In this document: positions 14,250 to 26,149 of the stretch, piece after piece
Numbering within the stretch: the first letter of the stretch is position 1
How the letters are laid out: the number at the start of each line of letters is the position of its first letter
Assembly: GCF_932526225.1 (NCBI RefSeq)
Contig: NC_064038.1
Location: forward strand, 14,219,647-14,283,646
Source: Nematostella vectensis
Lineage: Eukaryota > Cnidaria > Anthozoa > Actiniaria > Edwardsiidae
Direction: 5' to 3'
Length of the DNA: 64,000 nt
The notes under the pieces: generated by a model
Told to the model about the DNA's origin: nothing
Seen by the model: the letters and a program-made list of their open reading frames with translations, nothing else
Database searches by the model: none
Program-made: the position numbers and the translations under genes

Positions 14250-14762
14250 TGTTTTGTAATGTTTGCTTTAGGCTCAACAAATCTCACTTTATGTTGGTCT
14301 GGCTTCTTGTAGGTATTTTCTTCGCTGTGTACGGGATAAAAAGGCTAAGACAAAACTTTAGGAACGAGGTTCATAGGAACACCTGTGTCATCCGAGGCAA
14401 ATTACGTATGCCTTTTTGTTGACCTTTTTGTCCCGCTTGGCCTGTCTTTGTCCCATTTGTCCTGTTTTTTCCTTTTTGTCCTGTTTTTGTCCCTTTATGG
14501 TCTGTTTTTTTGGCCATAATAGCCTGGTTCTGTCCTTGTGTGTCCCTAATTTAGAGCTATATGGACTACTTTTTTTTCAATAGAACCAGTCCATTAAGGC
14601 CAAATGGTCGAGAACAAAAGATTCCCTAACAAAAGATGGTCGAGAACAACGACAACAAAGGACCACCTGTGTCAACAAAGGTTAACAAAGGCTCATTACG
14701 TATTCCACCGAACAATTAGTATTCCACCAAAAAAAGGGCTAATTCGGTCCGTACTATACTAC

Positions 14763-17744
14763 ATATCCAGGCTTCCAGTTAGGCTTACGTAGTGAATGCA
14801 CGCAAATGCACAAAAAATTCAAGTTAATCAAACTTTGTTCAATTTTCCATTTTTTTTTATTGTCAAACATAATAGCGGAGCCAGCGCGGAGCCCCATAGG
14901 TATAGAAATGGTCTATAACTAGGCGACTCAGATTTTATGGTCAATGACGTCATTGTCACAAGCTGCCAGCCAGCCAGCCTCGATTTGCCTCGGCACAGGC
15001 CTTCAGAGCGCGCAAAACAATATGGCGGATGAGTATTTTCTGCCCCTCTAAAAAACACACGAAAACTGACTGCAGAAAAGCCATGAATTGTCGAAAAAGA
15101 AGTGCTTGAAAATGATCGTGGGAATGCTAACCAATGATATGAATTTGTGTAATTATGTGCAAAAGACTGTGTAAAAGCATGATTGAAAGTTTTGAAGAGT
15201 CAAGTCTTGTGCTCAAGTCAAGGTCAGCTGAAATGTCAGAGTAAGCCACGAGATAAAGAAAGAAAGAACAAGCTAATTTCATGGACACCTTCTCCGACAA
15301 GTGCTCCTATGTATTTGTTCTTGCACTGGCAGACGTGGGTAAGTTTGCGTATTGCATTAACGTACTTAGCGGAACGATCTTTCGGAGTTGTTTTCAAACT
15401 TTGAACACCTTTTACATTGTTGAATTTAATTTAATTTAAGTAAGTTACTTACCTCAGGGAATAAATATTCTAGGCTGTATTTATCAAATTCGATCTCTAA
15501 ATCTGCCATTCACCATCTATCATAGGAAAATTATAACTACTATTCATGAATGAATTGAATATAAGTTACCAGAGCTGTCAACACTTTCACAAGATTTTGG
15601 ACCTCATCATAAACCTAATTTTTTATCCACATTGGCTCTCTTGTTGTTGTTTTTTTCACATATTTGCTGTATTTCATTCGATTTCACAAGATTTCTGTCC
15701 AAGTTGGGTTGACAGCTATGATATACTAGAAATTAAACCAAAAGTGATTTTTATTCATTTCAATGAATGATTGGTCAAATTCTTACAAAGATGAGCAAGG
15801 CTTAAATGAATTATTTGGGTAAACTCCAGCTTTCTTTGGAGAAAGAAATAGAGAACTGGTTTCTTAAAACCTTAAAGAAATTGAGAGCTGGTCTCCTAAA
15901 ACCCTAAGTATTAGTAATTTGTGAAAAACAACATATATTTGATAAACACTTGAAATTTAAATCGACTAGAATTCTGTTTTGATTTTAAAAAAGTGCACAT
16001 GCATTTTTTGGACCTTGAGGATCTAGGAGTTATTACCTAAAAAAATTGGCCTTGTTTTTATACCACCTACAATATTTTCAATAACCCTGGGTACCTCAAT
16101 GTTTTCTTACAAACCTCAAAAAATGTTTTTCCATGTCACAATATAATGTGGTCCAAAAGTAAAATTCAGGTTTCATAGAAAGGCAAGACAGCTTTTTTGT
16201 AGAGGAGCAATTTGCTCAAAAGCTATGTTCTTTTCCATCTGTAGCTTCTCCTACAAAAGCTCTTTTAACCTCTAGCTCATCAGATCCTAGAGCTATTTGA
16301 GACAGTACAAGTTCATATGTTCATTTTCTGTAATGGGTATCATTTTAGAAAATTTTAGTTGAGACTATTTTTAGTTTTAAGTTTTATGAATTAGGTTTTT
16401 GTGGTATAATATTTGTATCCTATTTTTAGGTTTAGGTTTTATGAATTAGGTTTTTGTGGTATAATATTTGCATCCTTAGGAAATTACCAGTTTTTTCTTA
16501 AATGCTTTTCTTCAAACTTCTTCAGCCAGAGACACAAGCTGCTGGCTAAGAGGCATGCCCCAGGGCAGGATGTACATATAAGGCATTTGTATTTAATGTC
16601 ACCAAAAATAAACACCTATAAGTAATAAAAAGTAAGATAATATTTTAATGGAAAAATTGTTAAAAAAAAAATGAACCAGAGTTATAAAAGTGAAAAAACC
16701 TAGTTTTTTTTCCAAGTTAGCCTGACAGGTTCTTGTATAATGTATGTTTAGTGACATTTAGGCTATTTAGGTTCATAAATAGTCTCTTGCTATTACAATG
16801 ACTCGTGGTAAAGTAATTGAGGTAGTAAGTTAATCATAAAAAACAAAAACAGATCTCCTATATGATCCATTAAGACATCACATCACATTCAAAACTATTT
16901 AGAAATCAATTTTCCTAATTCAACCTATTTCAAATTATAGGCTAAATAGAGGCTTATAAAAAGGACTCTAATTTGATAATTTTAGGTTAACAGGTTCATT
17001 CTAGGTTCTTATATGTGGTTCTTAACTTTATAATAAAATAATGTACTCAGATTTTTTTTAAATAAGTTGGAGTGCTTTTAATCCTCCCTTAGCAAAGTTA
17101 CATTCTAAAGCACAAGAGAGCAGGTTAATAAAGATATTTTTTCCAATATTTGAATTGCTTACTTTAAAACTTACACAAGAGAAAGAAAATGATAAAGCCC
17201 TATCTTTGAAAGTTAAGTAAAGTAATTTAAAGAAGTAAAAGGAATTTGGAAAGTACAGGCAGGGAATGAGTACTTTTACCTCAAATCCACTATGATAGTG
17301 TGATTTGCTGATATACTTATTAATGTATAGGAATTTGATTTGTATTTGTTTATTGTTTTTAATTTTGAAGAGAATAAAATAGCACCCAGTTTTTTGTGAG
17401 GAACTATAATGGATCCTCATTTTAAAATAAATATGACCTCCCTTCACACCTGAAAGCCTTCCCTGTTAATCAAAGCATAAATTTATTTTGCTAATTTTAC
17501 TGTATCAGTTGTCTATCAAGTATAGTTTAGTTAATGATATCCTTAGTAATGTCAATAAATACTTTTTTTACCTAGAACAAAAAACATGTGGAAAGAATGT
17601 GGTGAATGTGCCACACCTAGCTTAAATGATTTCCGGTATCAAGTATCGGTATGTGTGGGCTGGGACCTAGGGGAGGAAAGGAATGCGTGCGTATTAAGTA
17701 TCGGTATATAGGTTGCCCTGGTGTCTAGGGGAGGAAAGGAATGC
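14763..17744. other. Gene A intron 4, distal part, mostly unannotated
   Basis: At 14872-14905 is a GC-rich module (AGCGGAGCCAGCGCGGAGCCCCATAGGTAT in two overlapping pieces) related to the ends of other dispersed repeats in this window. At 15012 an ATGGCG opens only nine codons. A 60-bp direct duplication (TTTTATGAATTAGGTTTTTG.GGTATAATATTTG) lies at 16380-16470. At 17640-17744 the motif TCTAGGGGAGGAAAGGAATGC occurs twice, and a related TCTAGGGGATGG recurs near 18550-18605, inside the Polinton. No gene was supported. Confidence 0.45.
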
Positions 17745-17885
17745 AGTGGTGGCACGTCTTATTACGCTATGGGTTTGGTTAAACGGGCCTCAACGTTGTA
17801 TGATGTGTTGGTAGGAATAAAAAGGTGTTTTTTCACTGGTTAACGGTGTTTTCATAGCTCTGTATAACGGTTGAATGGCGCATAT
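17745..17885. repeat. Polinton left terminal inverted repeat
   Basis: Matches the reverse complement of 29036-29230 in ordered blocks, including CACTGGTTAACGGTGTT. Identity is degraded, suggesting an old insertion. Confidence 0.8.
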
Positions 17886-18174
17886 GTTGTTAACTCTTTT
17901 TTCCGTTTTGAAAAAAAAAGGCTGTTTTAGGTTTTATTTCCTGGTCTTTTTAGGGTTATCTCTAGACTACGTTTGTGCGTAACGGTACCTCTTGCCTTCT
18001 TGCTTTTTATCGAGGTGGTGGGCTTTACCGATGTTCATGTATCTTCCCCACTTCCTCCCTACGATAGCACACCGCAGCATCAGATCAGCTAGGCCCTCCA
18101 AAATGGTTCACGGCATCGTTGCAAGGCTTGTTCACCGGTAGAGAGGAGTGTTCTTCTAGCATTCCTCCCAGTGT

Positions 18175-18558
18175 TTATAGATGCCTGTCACGCTCTCGAC
18201 GTGGTACTGTGGAGAGTCGCACATAAAAACTAGCCAGTTGTTTATTTGTGTCTGGAGCGAGTATATGCGTCCCGGTAGGCTTGAAGACGTGGTTGAGGTA
18301 TTTTCCTTCAGCGTAGGTCCATTTCTCCTGGTTGTAAAATTTTGTTTCGTATATTAGAGGGCTGCCTAGAAGTGTGAACATTGTTTCCTTGTAATGGGGA
18401 AAGTAATGGTGGCTTGTGTTAGAGTAGGAATCGGAGTCGTTTTTGTGTGTTTCGTTTTGTATTATGTGTTTTAAGATGCTGTTTTTGTTTAGACAAGGAC
18501 ACCCAAGGAATGGTCGCGGTGTTTGATCGATGTGAAGGGTCTGGGGTCTAGGGGATGG
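18175..18558 (-). CDS. Unidentified open frame near the Polinton left end
   Basis: About 127 codons are open on the minus strand. The first internal ATG (18381) gives 68 residues. The upstream part reads as protein-like sequence (SYSNTSHHYFPHYKETMFTL), followed by SPLIYETKFYNQEKWTYAEG and FKPTGTHILAPD. Composition is aromatic-rich and not simple sequence. I do not recognise a family. It points outward from the element, opposite to the other Polinton genes, as one Polinton gene often does. It could equally be chance. Confidence 0.3.
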   Translation of the reverse strand, partial: PSPRPQTLHIDQTPRPFLGCPCLNKNSILKHIIQNETHKNDSDSYSNTSHHYFPHYKETMFTLLGSPLIYETKFYNQEKWTYAEGKYLNHVFKPTGTHILAPDTNKQLASFYVRLSTVPRRERDRHL

Positions 18559-20516
18559 TTGCTATGTAAGGAATGCTAGGTATGTGGGTCTGGGCTCTAG
18601 GGGATGGCAGTTATGTGTGGAACACCCACTCAAAATTCTATAAGAATGCAAGATTGCTTTTAGCCCGAAGGTATAGCCTGGTGCAGCTAGACAAGGCTTC
18701 TTCAATGCAATGTTTTAGCGAAGTTGGGTTGAGAGAGGTCGGTCGAGGCGTTTTTAAGTGCGGTGCAGTGCCTAATTATGACGCTGACCCACATGTTATT
18801 GGATGCGGGCTGTATTGCTTAAATACTCAATATCTGAATCTTCGCGAGACCATTTCGCTAGGGACGACGATCGAGCAACTACCAAGGTACGAGCATAATC
18901 TTATTTGCCGCATAGGGTTCTAAAAAATAGTGTTCAAAGGATCGCATGTATTTCACATGCCCACCCACACCGCCGAATCAGAAATGTCAGTTTACGATGT
19001 AGGGGTCGACGGAGGAAGACAAGCAGAAAAAAAAAAAGCAATTGCTGTCTAGTCGGGGCCAGCAAAGTCACCAGCGCCACGATCACCGCACCAGCCGAAG
19101 GGCAGCCAAATGTGATTCGCGCAATACCAGTTGGTGATATCTTCTAGAGAAAGCGGCGTGGAAGAAAAGGGCGAGACATCGGTGCTGCACCCGCTAAAAA
19201 AAACGTCCAGCCCAGCGCCAAACCAAGAAAGATACCAAAACTGGTGATACCCGTGCGAAAAAGAAAACTGGGGATGTCGTCCAACCACCGGCGTGGTGGA
19301 ACTGGACTAACAGTGACTAAGAAGGACGTTTTATATGAGGGTACTTGGCGCAGGTCTAACCACCACCGTCAACACCTTCGGACCAAATAGAAGTGCTACA
19401 GCAGTGTCACCCCGATGGCGCCCCGCACGATAACGAGTACTCACCACGGGTGTCCCTGGTGGTTAGGAAGTTCATGTATACCTTTATAAAAAAAAGTTCA
19501 GCAGTATTTTTTTAGTAAGCTAGTAGAGGCAATAATGACGCCCGGGCGGGAAATAGAAGTGCTTAGCTTGCTAAGCGTGCTATTGCTAGCCATTTCAAGG
19601 CTTTCTTAGATGGCGTGGCATCTCTTTCTCGCGTCTCGCCAATGTTAAAATAGGTGAAATGTGGTCGTGGTCCGTGGTCGCGTGCGGAGTGTGAGAATGT
19701 CGCGACCGCCAAGGATGATTCTGTGAGAAGAACTATTAGTGTTTGTGTTTACTTGGTGTCAATAGTTATGCTTGCTTAGAACCTTATCTTTTGTACCCCT
19801 TATCCATAAACAAAACCTTTTCTTTAAAATGAGTGGTTTATTTGTTTTTACTATAGTTTCGAGTTTTCCCTTCCATTTCACGTAGGTGCACCATGTTATT
19901 CCTACTAATAGGGCAGAGGTATGTAAAAAAAATGGTTGTCATAAAATGGGAATCGGTATCATGATTTTATATTCATAGTAAATATTTGGTTTGACGGCTT
20001 ACTGCGCTGTATTTGTTTAGACATGGTCGCGCAAGTAATGCTCGCCGTGCGCAGATATTGCAATTGAGTTATAGTTGGAATGTAGGAGTGTTTGGCACGC
20101 GGAGGATTGGGTTCTAGTTAAGAAAGTTATGTGAGGAGCACATAACTTATGTCAGGTAATCATTTACAAGGTTAACAGATGGGATAAAATAGTTTGTTCA
20201 ATATCGCTGTCTAATTGATCTGTTATGGAACAAACCTCAGGGCTTTTGCAGCCATTTTGACTGATTTCCTACCACTAACCTTGTTTAACACTAAGCGTCA
20301 TAAGACACTACAGTCTCGTTTGTCGTTTTTTTCCCGACGAGGATATTGAAAATGTGAGTTTCAGACATCTCCCCCTCTAAGTTCGTCAATGGTGTCTGCC
20401 TCCCCCGTATAACATCAAAATAATAGTGCAAATCTTTGTACACTTCCTCTACGTTCTAGGTCCTACCACCCTAATACCTCTACTTCCAAGTCCTCCTAAT
20501 TAGGATTAATGACAAA
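18559..20516. other. Polinton interior without recognised gene
   Basis: Short open frames on both strands show no family resemblance. A lysine/arginine-rich stretch lies near 19010-19290. The 5' part of a polymerase gene would be expected around here, but I cannot find it, so it is deleted or too diverged to see. Confidence 0.4.
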
Positions 20517-21552
20517 GTGATGTTTGTTTGCTTTCCACGTTTCGCTAAAAAAGAACGCCAAAGCTGGGGCTGCGAATACACCGATAACGATCGAACAGCC
20601 GTGGGTACTTGGACCCATGTGGAGCTGGCCAAAGACTTGGAGAAAGGTTACCGTGTCTTCAAAGTATATGAGGTATGGCACTGGGAGGAATGGGGCCAGC
20701 TGTTCGGGAGTTACATCGCACAGTTCTTGTAAACAAGCAGGAGGCCTCTGGCTGGCCTGCATGGTGCCGGACCGACGATGATCGGGAGTGCTACTTAAGC
20801 AATTTCCTGGAGCACGAGGGTATACGGCTGGACCCCCAGCGTATCAATCGGAACGAGGGCTGTCGCGCTGAACAGTATGTGGAGAAGCTCGGGGAGCGAG
20901 CGCACAGAGTACATTAAAACAGAGTTTGTTCCGCATACAGATGAGTGACGATGTTGAAGTGAGCGATTGCATTTTTGTGAACTATGAGCTTTTACAAGTC
21001 CATCGCAAGAGTGTCAAGCACTTTACGGCACCGAAAGCGCACTCCAATATTGTCATTGCCGCATACACCACCGCGTACGCGCGACTAATGCTCTACAACA
21101 CCCTGGATAAACTGGGTGAGCGTGTGCTGTACCATAATACGGATAGTGTTATTAACAAGACTACACCAGGCCGGACCTCTCTGCCCGTGGGCGACTAACT
21201 TGGAGAATTGACCGATGAGCTCCCACCTGGCGATCAAATCACTTTCTTCGTATCTACTGGGCCTAAAAGCTACGGATATCGAACACTTCAAGAGAAAGTG
21301 GAATGCAAAGTAAAAGGGCTATAAGTCAATGTACGCACTCCAGCAGTAGTCAACTTGGATACCATGGTGGAATTGCTTGAAGGGGTCGGTGAGAGATTAA
21401 GGAACGTTGATATCCCCTTCTCCATTGCCCACGAAGTGCACCGCCGTACCTTACATACTCGTGCTTTGTCAAAGACGTTTCGGGTCGTGTACAATAAGCG
21501 CGTGCAAAGAGGGAAACGCTCTTACCCCTATGGGTACAACAGCATTAGCTAG
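20517..21552 (+). pseudogene. Polinton protein-primed DNA polymerase B remnant
   Basis: Successive plus-strand frames carry palm and thumb parts of the Polinton family-B polymerase, the enzyme that replicates these elements by protein priming. I see GTWTHVELAKDLEKGYRVFK and YEVWHW (20590-20690), then KQEASGWPAWC in a second frame (about 20735-20770), then a block with AAYTTAYARLMLYNTL and the catalytic motif C region at about 21130-21155. The motif reads YHNTDS where the family has an aspartate at the position of N, so a metal-binding residue is lost. There is an in-frame stop at 21196-21198, at least two frameshifts, and no exonuclease domain. The gene is inactive. Confidence 0.8.
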
Positions 21553-21869
21553 GGAGATAGTCTGGATGTGAATGGTCGTAGATGTAAATATGTAGATATG
21601 TAGATATTTCAAGGGCGTGAACAATAAAGTATAAACCTTTTTCTCCCAGATATTTTTGTGTTCCGAGTGGTGGTGCGCCAGTTGAAGTAAGAAGCTGTTC
21701 TGGTGGGTAAATGATAGAATTGGGTGCTGTTTTGGTAAAGATCCCCAAGGACCCGCAACTGAGTTGTAAAGCCACCGGTCCACAAAAACCTGAATGGTAT
21801 CTCTATCCCAACTCCTGACACATGGAAAAGCAAAAGCGATGAGAGGGAAAAAGTAGAACATGGGAAAAA

Positions 21870-22976
21870 CACCTCGGCAACTCCAGGGCTCGATAGTAGG
21901 GCGGGGTCAGAGAAAGCTTTCGACCCCGTTAACAAAGACAAAAAAGCCCATAAACAATCCCCAAAGGTCTCAAAGAAATCGTCCAAACAACTCCATGACA
22001 GCTACAATGATCCCTCGGACCCGGCGGCCTTTGGTTGCGTGGATAAATTAGCGCGGGCCAAACGAAACAAGGGGGTAACACATCAGCAAGCCGAACTAAG
22101 TTTACGCTCGCAAACACTTACGCACTCCATCGCCCTTGCGGACGACGATACAAACGCCAGCGCATCATAGTGCAAGGGATGGATGAGCAATGGCAAGCGG
22201 ACTTGAACGACATGCAATCGTTGAAGAAGCATAATAATTACACCCTCACTATTATCGACGTGCTGAGTAAATTTGCCTGGGCGGTACCACACAAGAACAA
22301 AACAGGAAATGAACTAGACATGGCGTTCAAACGAACTTTTAAAGGAAGTGGTCGCAAGCCTGAGAAATTCCAAACCGACGATGGCTCGGAGTTTAAGAAA
22401 AAAGTATCCCAAACCCATTTTTCTACACGTAGCGAGATAAAAGTGTCGACAGTCGAACGGTTTAATATGACTCTAAAAACCAAGATGTGGCGGCACTTCA
22501 CTTCACTTCACTCACAGAAACACGCAGCGGTACGTCGAGGTACTCCCAAAGCTAATACAGAACTACAATCACACCAACCATCGCAGAATTAAAAGAACGC
22601 CGGTGGCAGTGGTCACCCCGCGTGACGCCCAAGAAGTGTAGCACGTGCTATATGTTAAAAAAAAACGCAAACTGCTGAAGCCCAAGTTTAACGTGGGTGA
22701 CCTGGTCAGGATAAGTAAAGTCAAGGGGATGTTCTCTAAAAGGTATTCGCCCCATTGGACTAAAGAGACATTCAAGATTAGCAGGCAATTCATCAAACGC
22801 AACCCTTATGCCTACGAGTGGAGAGGGATGGGACACCCCTGGAGGGGAGGTTCTACAAGTCCAAGTTGCAGCTCGTTGATGTGGATGAGGAGAACGATTA
22901 CTTTTACGTAGAGAAAATCCTTGACTCACGCGGGCGTGGTAGGAAAAAAGAATATCTGGTCAAGTGGGAGGAATGA
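21870..22976 (+). pseudogene. Polinton integrase remnant with chromodomain
   Basis: A retroviral-type (rve) DDE integrase is spread over several frames. The N-terminal part (DPAAFGCVDKLARAKR, about 22010-22065) is followed by the catalytic core from about 22121 (GMDEQWQADLNDM with the first Asp, IDVLSKFAW, FQTDDGSEF with the second Asp, VERFNMTLK with the Glu). The second Asp to Glu spacing is about 25 residues against the usual 35, so some core sequence is missing. After a shift comes the basic linker (KPKFNVGDLVRISKVKG, about 22680) and a chromodomain-like end (YFYVEKILDSRG and EYLVKWEE, 22900-22975), which in this family guides insertion to chromatin. Frameshifts and stops make it inactive. 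Confidence 0.85.
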
Positions 22977-23790
22977 CCCATAAATATAATAGCTCCGTGG
23001 CCATCTCGCAGCTCCACATCGCCCAGAACGCCACGGTGTTTAGGCCCAAGTACACTTTACCAAGGGCTGACGAGTACCACATGTTTTTGTCAAGTAACGC
23101 GATTAAGGGTGCTCTACCGGAGAACACCGCATCAAACTTTGGGATCTTACACGATCACCGGCTTGATTTGTCCGATGGACCGTATCAGTGCGCGGTCACT
23201 AATGTGGTGGTCCCAAACAAATGGCTACACTTCTCTGATTTCGCGCACACTCTTTGGATCTACGTTAAAGTCACACCTGATCAGCGTAAAACGATCCATT
23301 ACGCTCAATGGGTAAAAGTTAAAATCTCTACTATAAAAAGAACGTCCGACATGTGGGTAAAGACTGCAAAGTGCCAAAGTGCCCTTGAGAGTTTCTCCAG
23401 CCTGCCATACGTTTATGATATGGTGGGGACCCAAGGCCCACTTCTTAATGGCGCTACGCATGGCCAAAGCCCATGGTCTCTCGAACACCGTATCGCAACG
23501 ATTTTTGCGTAGTAAGTTAAATCCTGATAAGGAGTCCTTGGTACCGGGTATTCCAACGTTTGGCATGCCACCATGGTACGGGTCACAAAAGAAACAAACC
23601 TGGTGTATGCTGTCTACGACTATATGCGCCGCTCTTCCTCGTTTGTCTCGATTGAGAATGCGCACAGCCCAAAATTAAAACCGTTCCAAGACTACTATTT
23701 GTACTTAGGCACACAACAGGGTGCGTTGTACCTCATTACTAGGTACACACCCGTGCACGCGACATCCCCCGAACACCTGAGATGGTGAAG
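22964..23790 (+). pseudogene. Polinton virion-type protein remnant
   Basis: A 182-codon frame (22964-23512) is followed by overlapping frames to 23790 (23379-23678 and 23573-23788). The block FLSSNA, PENTASNF, LDLSDGPYQCAVTNVVVPN resembles the N-terminal region of a widespread Polinton structural protein that begins with a short LPSN-type strand and a YP-type motif. The downstream frame has VYAVYDYMRRSS. I infer a capsid-associated role from this resemblance and from the position between integrase and capsid genes. It is frameshifted at least twice, and the exact product is uncertain. Confidence 0.5.
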
Positions 23791-24185
23791 GCACCCAACT
23801 GGTTTAAGCAAGTCGCAATGGGGTTGCAAGAGAATATAGCTAAGGAGTTACGTGAAGACATGGCTCGGGGAGGGCCTGCTCAGAAAGGAAATGAAAATTT
23901 TCGGGGAGGACCCGTAACACAAGGCGGAAGGGGAGGATTCCGTGGCTCTCCACTCACCCAAAGCGGCCGCGGGTCATTGGCGCTTAATGGTTCACACCCT
24001 TTCCTAGGGATACCCATGCCAGCGCAGCGCGGTGGTGGAGGTGGCGGGAGTGCCCCACGGGTGATTGGCAATACTTTGAGCACTGCCTACCTCACTTATT
24101 CGCATTCACCCTCCCACTCCCTCACGCAAAAGACCAGGAACCACCAGGCCGTCAACTACCAAGAAAACAAGAAAGATATAATAAA
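23782..24185 (+). CDS. Gly/Arg-rich open frame in Polinton
   Basis: About 134 codons follow the preceding frame directly. The start (PNWFKQVAMGLQENIAKELR) looks like an amphipathic helix. It is followed by low-complexity GGP/GRGG repeats and a serine-rich part. The last residues (up to 24201) are supplied by the CRE-rich repeat inserted at 24186, so the natural C-terminus is lost. Function is unknown, and a small virion or DNA-binding protein is possible. Confidence 0.4.
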
Positions 24186-24850
24186 TTTAGGCATTACCTA
24201 AAAGCGGAGCTCCAAACGACCAAATATTTGCTTATTTTCGCTTAATAATTTAAGAAATATTAAATATTATTATATTTCTGTTTTTTTACAACGATTTCAC
24301 AGATCACGCGACCAACATGTTCATTTTGATAAAGTGTTCATTTTGATAAAGCATATTTTGCTTAATGTGACGTCATTGATGATGACACAATTACCTGACC
24401 ATGTTAGAGCACCCCCCTTTACACCAACATGACATAAGAACTACAGAGTTTGGTTGAGAAACATTGTTTCTTTCAAGAGATCTGAATGTTTTGCTTTAAT
24501 TCACGTTTTTTGCTTTAAGTGACGCCACCGATGACGTCACACAACACGTGACCATATTGTTGCATCCCTCGTGACACCTACATGAAACCAACCGAGTTTG
24601 GTTGCTATAGATGTTTCCTTCGTATATTTGTGCTTCTAATGACGTCATCGATGACGGCACAAATCACCTGACCACAGTTTTGCACCTCTCTTGGCACATA
24701 CATGGCACCTGCTAGTTTGGTTGTCATACGATGCTTCTAAGGGACGGACGGACGGACATCGCGTCACGAAAACTCTAGTCGATGGGATACCAATATTTTT
24801 ACAATATTTGTTTTGTATACCACTTTTTCTTAGGTACGGGGCTCCACTCA
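24186..24850 (-). repeat. CRE/E-box repeat element, copy 1 (inside Polinton)
   Basis: It begins with TTTAGGCATTACCTAAAAGCGGAGC and ends with TATACCACTTTTTCTTAGGTACGGGGCTCC, the same termini (reversed) as at 39375-40685 and 52785-53812. Three internal units carry paired CRE-like sites (near 24369, 24519 and 24639) with CACGTG-type or ACCTGACC sites nearby. The orientation is opposite to the other two copies. It is followed at 24845-24870 by a GC-rich hairpin (CTCACGCG / CGCGTGAG). Confidence 0.85.
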
Positions 24851-24989
24851 CGCGGCGCTTCGCGTGAGAGCTCCGCTGAAAAGCCACCGCTATAACCGCT
24901 AGGCACCATTCAACGCCAACACCATACACTGTCAGGAGCTCCGCAGTATGGCTGTATCCGTAGCCACTGTTTATAAAAGCTCCAAAATA

Positions 24990-26130
24990 GGCTATGGCAG
25001 AGAATTAGACTTATTTTCTTTACCCTTTACCCGAAGGGGAATACCTGAAGTACCCCAAAAAAACCGAGGAGGGTGATAAATACACGTTCATTATCCCGGT
25101 ATCATCCCATTGCATCGACCTGAAAAAGACGTTCCTTTCCATGATGGTCAAACTCACGCTGACGACGGCAGCAACATAGATAACAACCGATCAGTCGGTC
25201 TGGTCAACTACCCCGTTTGGAGCCTTTTCAAAGAGTTGAACGTATGGGTAAATGGTGGCAAGAGGGAGCTCAGGGGACCTTTATCCCTACAAAACCTATT
25301 CCCAAGCCCTACTGAACTTCTCGAAAAGCGCCCACGAGACCTACCTGGCTGGGAGCAAGGAACATGAATACCCACGCAACCAACGGGGCGGAAGCTAATA
25401 ATCAGGGACTGAAAAAAACTGGGAGCGATAACTATCGCCGCACGTGCAACCAAAGGCGTGGGTATGGTTGGAAATGTGCACTCTGACCTGTTCTCCAGCG
25501 ACCGGTATTTGATACATGATGTGGAGCTCAAATTGGAATTCTTCCTAAACGGTCCTAAATTCGCATTGATGTCAACTGCCCAAGACGAGAAAATAAAAAT
25601 ACATGACCTGACCCTCAATTTCAAACACGTCGAACCAACCGTGTCTGCCGGCCTGGAAATCGAAAGAGCACTTAACGCGGGTAACACAGCCGAGTACCCG
25701 ATAGTGAGCAACACGATCCAACCGCTGACTATCCCTACAGGGTCGAGCACTTTCCAAAAGTTTGACTTATTTTTAAACAAAATCCCAAAAGCCGAAACCA
25801 GGGCGAAACACATCCATACAGCTAAGCCATTACCTCGACATCACCAGGGGACGCCCTCATATACCACTCCCTACACAAGTCGGTGCTCGGCGACCTCGTG
25901 GGTGATAGTGTGGGCATCACCCTGGAAGAATTTAAGAACGGGTATACGATATACGTCATCAACCTCACTGAAGGCCATAACGCTGCAAAAGGTAGCTACC
26001 TCCCAGAGTATAATGGTCGCGTGGACCTCTACCTGCGGTTCAAACAGACCACCACTTAAAACTTGTATTTGCTGGTCCTAGGTGAGTGGGACAATAGCTT
26101 AAAAATTAACAAGGACTGATAAGTCGTCTT
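24990..26130 (+). pseudogene. Polinton capsid-type protein remnant
   Basis: Several frames together resemble the widespread Polinton protein known from nematodes as the F54H12.2 type, which I take to be the jelly-roll capsid protein. Visible parts are FSLPFT and a KYTFIIPVSSHCIDLKKTFL strand block (about 25080-25145), NVHSDLFSSDRYLI and VELKLEFF (25465-25545), and the KIKIHDLTLNFKHVEPTVS and EYPIVSNTIQPLTIP block (25590-25735). A last frame has NGYTIYVINLTEGHN and GRVDLYLRF (25935-26045). At least three frameshifts and internal stops break it. The capsid role is inferred from the family. Whether it is the major or minor capsid protein I cannot settle. Confidence 0.65.
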
Positions 26131-26149
26131 CACCCCAAACCTCTAAACA

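Larger units (their letters stand above)
11015..14762. mobile_element. 3.75-kb DNA transposon with TIRs of about 130 bp
   Basis: Left (11015-11160) and right (14606-14762, reverse complement) ends match over about 130 bp. Both run GTAGTATAG, GGACCGAATTAGCCCTTTTTT, GGTGGAATACTAATTGTTCGG, AATGAGCCTTTGTT, GACACAGGTGGTCCTTTGTT and TTCTCGACCATCTTTT. Subterminal direct repeats of the CTCGACCATGTGCTTTTAG unit recur at 11160-11345 and 11655-11920. The interior holds one minus-strand open frame (12280-12803) and a nested 1.3-kb MITE (12952-14249), so the original element was about 2.45 kb and probably non-autonomous or partly deleted. No transposase motif or superfamily was recognised, and the target duplication is not clear. 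Confidence 0.8.

Noticed and set aside
25208-25813. 201-codon minus-strand frame
   Set aside because: Antisense of the Polinton capsid-type remnant, which shows family similarity on the plus strand.
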